Assembly (NCBI RefSeq): GCF_016741935.1 | Contig: NZ_JAERRG010000009.1 | Span: 186,001 to 250,000 of the forward strand | Reading direction: 5' to 3' | DNA from: Streptomyces endocoffeicus | GTDB lineage: Bacteria; Actinomycetota; Actinomycetes; Streptomycetales; Streptomycetaceae | Length of the DNA stretch: 64,000 nucleotides | Part shown: one piece after another, positions 16,951 through 25,063 of the stretch | Numbering within the stretch: the first letter of the stretch is position 1 | Layout of the letters: every line of letters begins with the position of its first letter | Made by a program: the position numbers and the translations under genes | Notes under the pieces: generated by a model | What the model was told of the DNA's origin: nothing | The model's database searches: none | What the model saw: the letters and a program-made list of their open reading frames with translations, nothing else

Positions 16951-17417
16951 CGTGCTTCCAAGCGGCCCCGAGGACGCAGGACCGGCACCCCGGGCTCCTG
17001 CTCCGAGAGCTGTACGTCGCGGTGTACCGGACGGTGGGCAGATCGTGGGATGTGGTGGTCACCCGCGCCGGAGATACGGGAAGCGCGGTCCTGCGAAGCA
17101 TGGACCATCACGCATGGCCGGAGCTCTACTGCGCCTCGGTGATCGCCGACCCGCGTCATCAGCAACTGCTGTGGCTGGTCCCGCCCGGCACCGTACGGAC
17201 CTGGGCCAACGACCACGGGCTATGCCTGGGCAATGCGGGAGAAGTCCATGTACCGCCGCTGCATCGCACCAGTCCGCCGGATGCGTACTGGGTGCGGCCG
17301 ATGCGTCATCAGCTCGTGTCCCCCCTCGTGCTTGAGAGGGAGCTGAGTCTGGCGTCGCTGTATGACCCGCGGCCGGCGGTCATCGACCTGCTGCCCGATC
17401 GGCCAAGCAAGTCATAG
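16935..17417 (+). CDS. Hypothetical protein of a WhiJ/AbaA-type locus
   Basis: The GTG at 16935 overlaps the end of the ATPase gene by 16 nt and gives 160 residues; a further ATG at 16902 is possible. The middle part (LYVAVYRTVGRSWDVVVTRA, VIADPRHQQLLWLVPPGT) looks like a compact alpha/beta domain. The C-terminus RQLV-like RHQLVSPLVLERELSLASLY is conserved-looking. No family is recognised. Overlap with the ATPase suggests translational coupling and a joint role. Confidence 0.6.
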   Translation: MGRGLTCFQAAPRTQDRHPGLLLRELYVAVYRTVGRSWDVVVTRAGDTGSAVLRSMDHHAWPELYCASVIADPRHQQLLWLVPPGTVRTWANDHGLCLGNAGEVHVPPLHRTSPPDAYWVRPMRHQLVSPLVLERELSLASLYDPRPAVIDLLPDRPSKS

Positions 17418-17561
17418 CAGCATCCGACTCCCCCGGGCCGCGGAGTGCGCCCTTTCCCGCGGCCGGGGTGCAGCAGTCGCCGAGTGGCGGCACGGGGTGG
17501 GCCTCAGACGGGGCCCACCCCGATCAACGGGACACCGGCCTGACGAATGAAAGGAAGAGAC

Positions 17562-18278
17562 GTGGCGAGCCGACGGCAAGGCAGTCCCAAGCTGCCCATC
17601 CCGCAGCTGTCCCCCCGCGAACGGGAGGCCGTACAGCTCACGGCGCGCGGGATGACCCCCAGCGAAGCGGCCGCAGAGATGGGCGTGTGTACGGCCATGG
17701 TCAATCGCTGCCTCAGGGACGCGATGGGGAAACTACGCTCGCCCGAACTGCCAGGCTTAGTCGACAGGGCTTATGGCTTGGGCGAGCTCGACCCGCCCGA
17801 GCTTTCGCCCGTCCGGGTGATCGTCCAGCCCCTCACCTCTGCTGAATGGTCGATTCTCCTCGGTCTGGCCGACGGCCGGAATCTGGAGGAGATCGCTGCG
17901 GGGACCGGCTTCTACCTGCCGACCGTGCGCCAGGACCTGCACGCGCTGATGAAGCGGATGGGTGCCAAGACCGTGTCGCATCTCATCATGCGCGCCTGGG
18001 AGTTCGGCCTGCGAGGAGCCGCGAGGAAGGTTCCGGCTCCTCGGGGATCGTCCCGCGGTGCCTCCAGGGGAGGAGAGGCCCGGAGGTGCCCTCATCAGCC
18101 ACTGTGCCCAGCTGCTGATGCACCCGACAGGGAGGCCGCGCATCTCGTGGCGCACTACCCGGAGCAGGGCTGGTCTCTCCTCTGTAATGGCGTACTTCAG
18201 TTCGAGGACACCGGTGAACTGCTGCCGGACGGACGGATCGTCTCGCCGCATCGGCCGCTCGCGGTGGAGGCCACGTGA
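17562..18278 (+). CDS. Double-HTH (LuxR-like) protein with C-terminal DUF5999 segment
   Basis: The GTG at 17562 has RBS GGAAGAGA. The 238 residues contain two LuxR/sigma4-like HTH units: LSPREREAVQLTARGMTPSE (about 16-58) and LTSAEWSILLGLADGRNLEE (about 91-135). The C-terminal 60 residues (RCPHQPLCPAAD, GWSLLCNGVLQFEDTGELLP) are a DUF5999 module, usually a stand-alone 60-70-residue Streptomyces protein with a conserved Cys pair. Its stop overlaps the GTG start of the NLR-like gene (GTGA), so the two are translationally coupled. The fusion suggests a regulator with a small Cys-containing sensor tail. Confidence 0.75.
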   Translation: MASRRQGSPKLPIPQLSPREREAVQLTARGMTPSEAAAEMGVCTAMVNRCLRDAMGKLRSPELPGLVDRAYGLGELDPPELSPVRVIVQPLTSAEWSILLGLADGRNLEEIAAGTGFYLPTVRQDLHALMKRMGAKTVSHLIMRAWEFGLRGAARKVPAPRGSSRGASRGGEARRCPHQPLCPAADAPDREAAHLVAHYPEQGWSLLCNGVLQFEDTGELLPDGRIVSPHRPLAVEAT

Positions 18279-20371
18279 GCCATCCGGCCGAGACTACGCA
18301 CAACAGCCTATCCGGGACTATTCATGGTCCGAGCGTGCAGGCAGCGACCATTCACGGTGACGTGCACCTACACGGTGGATCCTTCGGGGGCCGCTACCGA
18401 CGCCCCCACCAATTGCCGCCTCAACCAAGGCATTTCACTGATCGCACCGACCTCGTCGCTGTCCTGGACACGGCGTTGGCCTCCGACACCCAGTCGCTGA
18501 CTGTGATCAGCGGACCTCCAGGAGTAGGGAAGACCGCCCTCGCGCTGTCGTGGTTGTACCGGCACAGCGATGACTTCCCTGACGGAGAGCTCTACGTCGA
18601 TCTTGAGGGCCATCGAACAGACAACCTGATCGCCCCCAGCACGGTGCTGCCGCGGTTTCTCCACGCCCTGGGGACGGAGCCCGATCACGTCCCTGCTGAT
18701 CTTGCCGAGCAGACTGCCCTCTTTCGTACTGTCACTGCAGGGCGGCGCATCGCGGTCCTGTGCGACAACGCCAAGTCCGCTGCCCAGGTAAGGCCGCTGA
18801 TTCCGGCATCCGCGGGCGGCGTCTGTGTGGTGACCAGCCGATGGCAGCTCGCCCCGCTGCTGCTGGACGGCGCCACCATGGCGTCACTAGAACCGCTGAC
18901 CACCGACTCAGCCGTAGAACTCCTCGGCCGCATCGCCGGGCAAGGTCGGGTCGCCGCCGACGAAACCGCCGCACGCAAGTTGGTGATGTCGTGCGGGCGC
19001 TTCCCGCTCGCAGTGTGCGTAGAGGCGGCACTGCTTGCCACCCGGCCAGAGCGAAGCATCACCAGTGTCGTGGCCGGCCTGCTCGCCACCCTTCCCTCCG
19101 CCACCCCGGACGAAGAGGTTTCCATGAACGCGTGCCTTGACCAGTCATATGACGCACTTCTGGACGACGACGCTCGGCAGCTGTACCGCAGAATCGGCCT
19201 TCACCCTGGCTCTGAATTCAGCACCGATACCGCCGAAGCCATCGCGGCGGCCCACCCGCCTGTGCATGATGTGACGTACCTCCTGGCAACCTTGGTTGAC
19301 GCCAGTCTGCTCACAACAGCCGCCCCCGACCGCTACCGCTTCCACGACCTGATCCAGGATCACGCCCGCAGCCGCGCCCAGAGGGACGACACCGCCGAGC
19401 AGCGAGCCGACATCGTACGGCGGATAGTTGAGCACTACCTGGCAGTCGCGGATGCCGCAGACCGGGTCCTCTATCCCCTGCGGCGGCGCCCCGAGCCGGT
19501 ATACGCCGGACCGCCGCCATATGTTGAGCCCTTCACCGCCCCCAGGGCTGCACTGGCACGGCTCGACAGCGAACGGACGAACCTCTTGCCTGTGCAACGG
19601 CTCGCGGCAGAGTCTGCTCTCCACCGGGCCGTCTGGCAGCTCGCCGACGCGTACTGGGCTCTGTTCATCTACCGGCCGTACCATCAGGACTGGATCAGTA
19701 GTCACCAGCTCGGTCTCGACGGTGCACGCGCTGACAACCACTTGCTGGGTGAGGCCCGGCTCAGCAACGGGCTCGGCGTGGCGTTGCGCGAGGCCGGCCA
19801 GTGCGAGGAGGCACTACGCGTCTTCGAGGACGCACAGGCGCTGCGCCGTAGACTCGGCGATCGACGTGGCGAGGCGCTGGTGCTCCACCACACTGGTCTC
19901 GCCCACCGTGACCTCGGCGATTTGGGTCAGGCGAGCAAGGCATTGCGTACCGCGCTTGCCCTCCGGGAGGAGACCGGCGACACCCGGGGTATCGCACGCG
20001 GGCTCTCCGCGCTGGGCGAGGTGGAAAGTCTCGCAGGGCGTCATGAACAGGCCATCACCTGCCTCTCCAAAGCGCGAGAGATGATCAAGGGGACAGGCGA
20101 CCGTACCGTCGAGCCGCTCATTGAGCGGCTTCTGGGCCAGGCACATTTACGGGCAGGCGACCTGACAAATGCTCGCGTCCATCTCTCCTCGGCCCTCGAT
20201 GCACTGAGTGACATGGACGACGTTGCCGAGGAAGGGACGACGCTCGAGGCACTGGCGGAACTGGCGCAGGAGGAAGACGATGCAGCCGCTGCCCAGGACT
20301 TCCACGCCCGAGCCAGGGCCATATACGGCCGCACGCGCCGTGCGGACCGCCGGGAGATGACCGGTGAGTGA
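18275..20371 (+). CDS. NB-ARC/TPR (NLR-like STAND) ATPase with N-terminal amyloid-like motif
   Basis: A 698-residue protein of AfsR-like layout without the SARP domain. Residues 10-34 contain SGTIHGPSVQAATIHG followed by DVHLHG, which resembles bacterial amyloid signalling (BASS/PP-type) motifs at the N-terminus of NLR proteins. NB-ARC follows with P-loop GPPGVGKT (80-87), Walker B IAVLCDN (Asp164), RNBS-like VVTSRWQ, and a winged helix ending YRFHDLIQDHAR. TPRs occupy about 480-690 (GEARLSNGLGVALREAGQCE, LVLHHTGLAHRDLGDLGQAS). Such STAND proteins oligomerise on sensing a trigger and recruit an effector. Overlaps both neighbours. Confidence 0.88.
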   Translation: MSHPAETTHNSLSGTIHGPSVQAATIHGDVHLHGGSFGGRYRRPHQLPPQPRHFTDRTDLVAVLDTALASDTQSLTVISGPPGVGKTALALSWLYRHSDDFPDGELYVDLEGHRTDNLIAPSTVLPRFLHALGTEPDHVPADLAEQTALFRTVTAGRRIAVLCDNAKSAAQVRPLIPASAGGVCVVTSRWQLAPLLLDGATMASLEPLTTDSAVELLGRIAGQGRVAADETAARKLVMSCGRFPLAVCVEAALLATRPERSITSVVAGLLATLPSATPDEEVSMNACLDQSYDALLDDDARQLYRRIGLHPGSEFSTDTAEAIAAAHPPVHDVTYLLATLVDASLLTTAAPDRYRFHDLIQDHARSRAQRDDTAEQRADIVRRIVEHYLAVADAADRVLYPLRRRPEPVYAGPPPYVEPFTAPRAALARLDSERTNLLPVQRLAAESALHRAVWQLADAYWALFIYRPYHQDWISSHQLGLDGARADNHLLGEARLSNGLGVALREAGQCEEALRVFEDAQALRRRLGDRRGEALVLHHTGLAHRDLGDLGQASKALRTALALREETGDTRGIARGLSALGEVESLAGRHEQAITCLSKAREMIKGTGDRTVEPLIERLLGQAHLRAGDLTNARVHLSSALDALSDMDDVAEEGTTLEALAELAQEEDDAAAAQDFHARARAIYGRTRRADRREMTGE

Positions 20372-20495
20372 TGTGCAGAGAAGGTCACTGCTGTGCAACG
20401 GCATCCTGCTCTTCGATACCGGTGAGCTGCTGCCGGACGGACGAATCCTGTCTCCGCACCGTCCGCTCCCAGCCACAGCTGGAGCTGTCGCATGA
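20364..20495 (+). CDS. Truncated DUF5999 peptide (43 residues)
   Basis: A GTG at 20364 inside the NLR 3' end opens a short frame: LLCNGILLFDTGELLPDG then RILSPHRPLP. It corresponds to the C-terminal half of DUF5999, almost identical to the tail of the protein at 17562..18278 (LLCNGVLQFEDTGELLPDG). The N-terminal Cys/His part is missing. It overlaps the NLR stop by 8 nt and the next ATG by 4 nt, so it bridges translation between them. It may be a relic of duplication with a retained coupling role. Confidence 0.5.
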   Translation: MSDVQRRSLLCNGILLFDTGELLPDGRILSPHRPLPATAGAVA

Positions 20496-21250
20496 GTCCC
20501 CGCCGCCTGGTGTGGAACGGCCTCCGGGTGCCGTTTATCACGCCCTGGTCGGCCGAACGCATGCTGCCGGGAACCATCGAGCTGCGGCGTGGCCGCGGGG
20601 GCGTTGGAATCGGCTACCGGGACGAGTACAGCCGAGCCGATCGGTGGAGAGACGCGCTATGGGTGAGGGTGCCGGCCAGGCCCGGAGTGGGACGACCGTT
20701 ACTCGATGGTGTGCATGCGCTGCGCCAGCGCCAGGCGATGAACCACACGCTGTGCCAGGTCTGCAGCAAATCCACTGTCGGCACACGACGCGACGAGCGG
20801 CAGCTCTTCGTGGCAGGCGCTGGGAGCGGTAGGCCATTCGCCGAAGGTGAGCCGACCACGACGCCCCCGCTCCACGAACTTTGTGCTCTTGAGGCCATCC
20901 GGGAATGCCCACACCTGGCGCGTGGGTATGTGGCCTCGCTCGTGGAGTACACCCCGGCCTGGGGCGTCGCCGGCATCGTCTACGACCCCCGGACCCTGAG
21001 GCCCCTCCCCAGCGGCGACGGCGAAGATCTCACGCTCGTCGAGTACGACGATCCCCTGATCCGCTGGACCCTCGCGGCCCGTGCGGCGGTGACCCTTCAC
21101 GGCTGCACTCCGGTGACGGTGACCCTTCACGGCTGCACTCCGGTGACGGTGACCCTTCACGGCTGCACTCCGGTGACGGTGACCCTTCACGGCTGCACTC
21201 CGGTGACGGTGACCCTTCACGGCTGCACTCCGGTTGATTTCGCCGCATAG
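20492..21250 (+). CDS. Hypothetical protein with five C-terminal 10-residue repeats
   Basis: A 252-residue protein starting at an ATGA overlap with the small DUF5999 frame. The N-terminal part (VWNGLRVPFITPWSAER, GVGIGYRDEYSRADRWRD) and a central CQVC...C segment resemble Streptomyces hypotheticals with a Cys pair, function unknown. From residue 200 the sequence VTLHGCTPVT repeats four times and a fifth copy leads into the end (VDFAA). The repeats are identical at DNA level, indicating very recent expansion. Each unit is beta-prone and has one Cys, so the tail could aggregate or cross-link. It is co-translated with the NLR-like gene. Confidence 0.6.
   Translation: MSPRRLVWNGLRVPFITPWSAERMLPGTIELRRGRGGVGIGYRDEYSRADRWRDALWVRVPARPGVGRPLLDGVHALRQRQAMNHTLCQVCSKSTVGTRRDERQLFVAGAGSGRPFAEGEPTTTPPLHELCALEAIRECPHLARGYVASLVEYTPAWGVAGIVYDPRTLRPLPSGDGEDLTLVEYDDPLIRWTLAARAAVTLHGCTPVTVTLHGCTPVTVTLHGCTPVTVTLHGCTPVTVTLHGCTPVDFAA
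21089..21238 (+). repeat. 30-bp minisatellite, 5 copies
   Basis: Units begin at 21089, 21119, 21149, 21179 and 21209. The first four are identical and the fifth differs only in its last bases. The period is a multiple of three, so copy-number change keeps the reading frame. No spacer is present, so this is not a CRISPR array. Confidence 0.97.
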
Positions 21251-21446
21251 TCCGCAATCGGGCGCCAGCGGCACCAGTCCCGGTCCCGGTCAGCGCCGTG
21301 GCCGCGGCCCCCACGCCAGGGCGGTGGCCACACCACAGTCGGGGAGGCCGCGCCGCGCCAGCAGCCCGACGGCCAGACGGCGTCGGGCCTTCGGGAAGTT
21401 CCGGAAGGCGCGGGACACGGCAGTTCGTGGCCCGTAGATTGGCAGT

Positions 21447-21971
21447 ATGGCTGACACGCGGGATCTGTGGTGGGCGGCAGGCCAAATGGCTCTCACCGTG
21501 GCGGAGGGCGACGACTGGCGGAACAGGCGGTGGACAGAGTCTGTGCGTCGCTCTGCGACGCTGTTGGAGCCGGTCTGGCCCAAGACCTACAGCAGCGGCA
21601 CCTTTACCTTCGCGTTGCCAACCATCGCACTACTCCTGTACGCCAAGCCCCTAGTCGATGATCCCAAGGGCGTGCCGGTGGAAGACATCCTGACGGCGCT
21701 CACGCCGCGCCTGGCTGACCGGAGCGTGCCGTCACTCGAAGACACCGTCCGCGACAGCCTGATCAAGCATCGGCACGACCTGGACGACGACTCCCGGCTG
21801 TCCTCGCTGGTCCAGCAGCTCACCACCTATCGGCCGCCGCTCGCCTATACCTCGACCGGGCTCGAGCTGACCTCCGCGGACCACTGGCCCGGCGGCACGC
21901 TGATGGGCGCAGCAGCGGAGTGGGTGCACCACGTGTTCACGCACCACTACCTGCACCGCAGCAGCGCGTGA
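21447..21971 (+). CDS. Hypothetical protein
   Basis: A 174-residue acidic protein (MADTRDLWWAAGQMALTVAE) with Trp-rich N-terminus, a hydrophobic stretch TFTFALPTIALLLYAKPL (about 50-68) and a mostly helical remainder. No motif recognised. It is the last plus-strand gene of the NLR region and converges on the EEP gene with only 22 bp between the stops. Confidence 0.6.
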   Translation: MADTRDLWWAAGQMALTVAEGDDWRNRRWTESVRRSATLLEPVWPKTYSSGTFTFALPTIALLLYAKPLVDDPKGVPVEDILTALTPRLADRSVPSLEDTVRDSLIKHRHDLDDDSRLSSLVQQLTTYRPPLAYTSTGLELTSADHWPGGTLMGAAAEWVHHVFTHHYLHRSSA

Positions 21972-21993
21972 TGATCCGAGAGGACCGCGGTGC

Positions 21994-22827
21994 TCAGGCG
22001 ACGCGGCTCAGGTCGAAGTCGGCGCTCGCAGCGCCATGGTCCGACAGCCCTTTGTTCACCGGCTCTAGGTGCACCTGGTAGCCGATGAGTGCCGGGGCCA
22101 ACGCCGGGCTCATCAGGATGAGGTCCTGGCGCCGGGGCACGTCGCCGTCGCCGAACCCCGCCGTTGCGGCCATTTCCTGATGGAAAGGATGGCTGGCGTC
22201 CGTAAAGCCAGCACGGGCGAGGAGTTCGGTCGCGTCCCGATCGGAGACCTGGTCTTCACGGGGCAGGCGCAGTTGTCCGTTGACGGCGTGCGCTGATAGC
22301 TGCCTCCAGTCAGGCTCTGGGTATTCGAGGCCGATGGTGTTGACGTCTCCCACGACCAGCGACCGGCGGCCGGGAGCGGCAAGAACCCCCAGCGGCGAAA
22401 CCTCCCGTGCCCGGTTACGCGGGTCAAAGGGGTCCAGGTGCAGGTTACGCAGCTCCAGCAGACCGTCCAGGCCCGGCAGGATCAGGTTCGCCCAGCCCAT
22501 GACATGGTGATACCGGTCCCGGTCAGCGCCCTGCGCCGCGAGCCGAACGCGGCGGCCCAGCATGATCACGCTGTGGAACCGGTGACCGCTGGTGGTCTCG
22601 TTGGCATACGCGAGATACGCGCTGCCCAGTTCGAGGGCGTTGAGGGTTTGGTACATGCGCCGGTTACCGAGCAGGTCCCAGAAATTACACTCCTGCAACG
22701 CGAGGATGTCCGCCTCAAGGCTCTTGAGGAACTCGATCTGACCACGCCATCGGTCGCCGGCGCCCAGTCCGAAGTCATCGTGGCCGCCGAACCAGGTGTT
22801 GAACGTGACGACTCTGATCGTGGTCAC
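21994..22827 (-). CDS. Endonuclease/exonuclease/phosphatase (EEP)-family hydrolase
   Basis: The GTG at 22827 with GGAGGCGGAAA upstream gives 277 residues; the frame upstream of it is not coding. Motifs of the DNase I-like fold are present: VVTFNTWFGG (Asn), ILALQECN (metal-binding Glu), NLHLDPFDP, VVGDVNTIG (Asp/Asn) and a final SDHGAASADFD (Asp-His pair). No signal peptide. It could act on DNA, RNA, a phospholipid or an inositol phosphate. It is the last gene of the run that begins with the radical SAM enzyme and overlaps the preceding small gene by 4 nt, so it probably belongs to the same operon. Confidence 0.82.
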   Translation of the reverse strand: MTTIRVVTFNTWFGGHDDFGLGAGDRWRGQIEFLKSLEADILALQECNFWDLLGNRRMYQTLNALELGSAYLAYANETTSGHRFHSVIMLGRRVRLAAQGADRDRYHHVMGWANLILPGLDGLLELRNLHLDPFDPRNRAREVSPLGVLAAPGRRSLVVGDVNTIGLEYPEPDWRQLSAHAVNGQLRLPREDQVSDRDATELLARAGFTDASHPFHQEMAATAGFGDGDVPRRQDLILMSPALAPALIGYQVHLEPVNKGLSDHGAASADFDLSRVA

Positions 22828-23051
22828 TTTCCGCCTCCTAGAGAGATCGTGGCCAGGCGGTCCCAGGTCACGGTCTTCGATTGCTCGCGCGTTTGTGCGG
22901 CCACATCGACGAGATGGACCACGTCGATGTGCAGAGGGGCGTGGCTGGGTCGGACGCGACGCAAGATGCGCTGGGCTGCGTCGGAGTCGGCCTCGGTGGG
23001 TAACGGTAGCGTCGGATATTGGATCTTTCGGAATGCCCGGAGTTTTGTCAT
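22824..23051 (-). CDS. Small hypothetical protein in the RiPP operon
   Basis: A 75-residue protein (MTKLRAFRKIQYPTLPLPTE) with a mixed, soluble composition and an ISLGGGK end. It overlaps the EEP gene by 4 nt (GTGA) and lies 15 bp after the end of the frameshifted gene. It is not repeat-rich and has no W/F-x-N motif, so it is unlikely to be a second cyclophane precursor. Function unknown. Confidence 0.5.
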   Translation of the reverse strand: MTKLRAFRKIQYPTLPLPTEADSDAAQRILRRVRPSHAPLHIDVVHLVDVAAQTREQSKTVTWDRLATISLGGGK

Positions 23052-23066
23052 AGTTCGCCCTTCCAG

Positions 23067-23625
23067 TCATCCGTGCTTGCCGAGTGTCGGCAGTCCGCCC
23101 GAGACCGTTCGGACACTGCGTCCGCGTCGACTCGCCCGCTTGGCCATCAGCAGTTGACGGGCCATCGCACTCCACTGCGCCGCCTCGTCTTGGTTCCCTG
23201 CGGCTCTCTGTTCCCGGCCGGCCGCGAGCATGGCCGCCCGGGTCTTCCCGTACAGCGGCTCCGCGATCGAGGACACGGATCCGCTGATTCGGACCGCACC
23301 TTCCAAACCTTCGCTGGCAGAGCACCAGACGGCGGTCAGCACCGTCCTTCATCAGGCGCACGGCGTACAGGCTGGCACAGCTGCCGCCGAGCGAGATCTT
23401 CTCGAGCTGTATCAGGAGTTCCGGGGAGCACGGCAGCAGGACTTGATCCGCTTTGGCGCCACGTGCGGGCGCCAGCGACACGAGGTCGAGACGCTCGCCT
23501 GCCCAGCGAACCCACATGCCGAGCGTGGGCCAGGCGATGGCGGGGTCGAGCGCGGGGTGCAGCGCCCGCGCGTCCAAGCTCGGGTCTCCCGGTCCTTGTA
23601 CTCGGTTTCGCGGCTGATCGGTCAT
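23067..23625 (-). pseudogene. Hypothetical gene interrupted by a +1 frameshift near 23340
   Basis: From the ATG at 23625 (ATGA overlap with the preceding gene) the frame reads PAIAWPTLGMWVRWAGERLD and CASLYAVRLMKDG, then becomes Arg-rich with no stop into the EEP gene. A +1 shift at about 23340 restores sensible protein: LTAVWCSASEGLEGAVRISG, SVSSIAEPLYGKTRAAMLAA and a stop at 23067. The second half also has its own GTG at 23342. The product would be about 185 residues. A sequencing error, a mutation or a genuine recoding site are all possible. The family is not recognised. Confidence 0.6.
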
Positions 23626-24347
23626 GACGCGTTCGGTGGCTGGCCGAGCCAGAAGGCGGCGACGGAGGGCTGGTCGATTCCGGCGGTCGAGCCGTCGTGA
23701 GCAAGGAACTCGGTCGGAGCTATGTAGCCGTCGCCCGGATCGAGGCGGATGCGCAGGCAGCGCAGCGGGTGTCCTGCGGCGACGTATCGGCGGATGTCCT
23801 CGGTGTGAGGGTGGTGCCGTTCCAGGTCGGTGTGGAGCGTGCGGCAGATCCTCTGGATGTCGCGGTCGCCGATGAGTAGGTAGCGCGGGCCGGGGCCGAG
23901 ATTGAGGCAGAGCCGTCGGCGGCCCTGGCGGCGTTTGAGGTACGGCAGCCGGTCGAAGTTGTCGACGTGCAGGCCGATGCGTCGGCCGGTGGCGGCGTCC
24001 TCTGTGGTGGTGGTCCAGTTGCCGGGGCGGGACGCGCACCCCAGGAGGGTGGTGGGCCAGCGGCCGTTGAGGGGGTCGAGGCGGGCGGCGGTTTCGAGTC
24101 GGCCGAACAGGTCGTCCGGGTCGAGCGGCGGCAGCGGTCGGTGTACGAGCTCGATGCGGATGCTGTCCGGCGTCGAGTCGTCGGCCTGGTGCCGCTCGGC
24201 CTCCTCGGGGGTGAGAGGTACCCAGTCGTCGCCCGGGACGATGGCGCCGTGGTCGTAGCCGGGCTTACTGCCGGTCTGCCGGACCGGTGCGGTGTCGCAC
24301 CGGCCGCGTATGTCGTCGTACGTGTCGAATACGAGTCGCGGGCCCAT
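23622..24347 (-). CDS. Hypothetical protein with HxD motif (possible Fe/2OG oxygenase-like or cupin fold)
   Basis: A 241-residue protein. The central GLHVDNFDRLPYLKRRQGRR followed by LCLNLGPGPRYLLIGDRDI recalls the H-x-D and downstream beta-strand region of iron/2-oxoglutarate oxygenase-like folds, and His residues near 180 (LERHHPHTEDIRRY) could complete a site. The match is by eye and weak. It starts 29 bp after the pentapeptide-repeat gene and overlaps the next gene by 4 nt. If an oxygenase, it might hydroxylate the RiPP product (inference). Confidence 0.55.
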   Translation of the reverse strand: MGPRLVFDTYDDIRGRCDTAPVRQTGSKPGYDHGAIVPGDDWVPLTPEEAERHQADDSTPDSIRIELVHRPLPPLDPDDLFGRLETAARLDPLNGRWPTTLLGCASRPGNWTTTTEDAATGRRIGLHVDNFDRLPYLKRRQGRRRLCLNLGPGPRYLLIGDRDIQRICRTLHTDLERHHPHTEDIRRYVAAGHPLRCLRIRLDPGDGYIAPTEFLAHDGSTAGIDQPSVAAFWLGQPPNAS

Positions 24348-24376
24348 GGCCGTGCCTCCCGAGGGCAGGTGCGGGG

Positions 24377-25063
24377 CTACTTGTCGTCGAGGTCTTCACC
24401 GAAGGTGACGTCCAGCTCGGCGGCGAGGGCCTCGGCCAGCTGGAGTGTCTGGGCGTGGTCGATGACGACCTGCTTGAGCGAGGCCAGGCCGCGAAGCTGG
24501 GAGAGGTCGTTACCTCGGAGGTCCAGGCCGCGGTACTTCCCGCCGTCGAACTCGGTCAGCCGTAGATCGCAGTCATCGATCAGGGCGGCGCCGAGGTCAG
24601 CGGCGGCGAAGGTGGTCTCGCGCAGCGAACACTTGGCGAAGATCACGGGGCCGGCGGCCCGAACGCGGGTGAGGGTGCTGTAGTCGATCTTGCAGTTCTC
24701 GAACAGGACGTTGTCGAGCGTCACGTCTTCGAGTGCGGCGCCCATGAGCTTGCAGCCACGGAAGACGGCTCGGGAGACCTTGCTGGCGGTCCACTGCAAG
24801 GAGGCCAGGTCGCAGTCGGTGAACTCCACGGAGTCGACGCGCAGCTTCTCCAGACAGGTGCGCTGGGCCTTGAGGCCGGTGATCCGCCCATCCATCAGGT
24901 GCGTGTCGGCCAGGTCGAGGTCCCGCAGGTCGGCGTCGGGGTAGTGGAACTCCGCCACCCGGCCACGGCCACCCTCCAGTGAGGTGACGCCTGAGAGGTA
25001 GAGGCCCGGCTCGTTCAGGGCAGGGAGCGTGACGCTCGTACGGCGGATCGTGCGGGTGTCCAT
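24377..25063 (-). CDS. Pentapeptide-repeat protein of the RiPP cluster
   Basis: The ATG at 25063 shares one base with the precursor stop (TGATG). The 228 residues after the first 40 follow the A(D/N)LxX periodicity of a right-handed quadrilateral beta helix: DADLRDLDLADTHLMDGRIT, FTDCDLASL, AVFRGCKLMGAALEDVTLDN, FENCKIDYSTL, FAKCSLRETTFAAADLGAAL. The N-terminal ALNEPGLYLSG precedes the helix; the last 40 residues are a helical cap. Related proteins protect DNA gyrase (Qnr, McbG, AlbG), so self-immunity is one possibility; a scaffold for maturation is another. Confidence 0.85.
   Translation of the reverse strand: MDTRTIRRTSVTLPALNEPGLYLSGVTSLEGGRGRVAEFHYPDADLRDLDLADTHLMDGRITGLKAQRTCLEKLRVDSVEFTDCDLASLQWTASKVSRAVFRGCKLMGAALEDVTLDNVLFENCKIDYSTLTRVRAAGPVIFAKCSLRETTFAAADLGAALIDDCDLRLTEFDGGKYRGLDLRGNDLSQLRGLASLKQVVIDHAQTLQLAEALAAELDVTFGEDLDDK

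Noticed and set aside
21089..21238. CRISPR-like array
   Set aside because: Units are directly adjacent with no spacers and lie in an ORF, so it is a minisatellite.
22828..24039. N-terminal extension of the EEP frame (681-residue ORF)
   Set aside because: The EEP fold starts at VVTFNTW after a GTG with a strong RBS. The upstream part overlaps three other genes and is Arg-rich beyond 23340.
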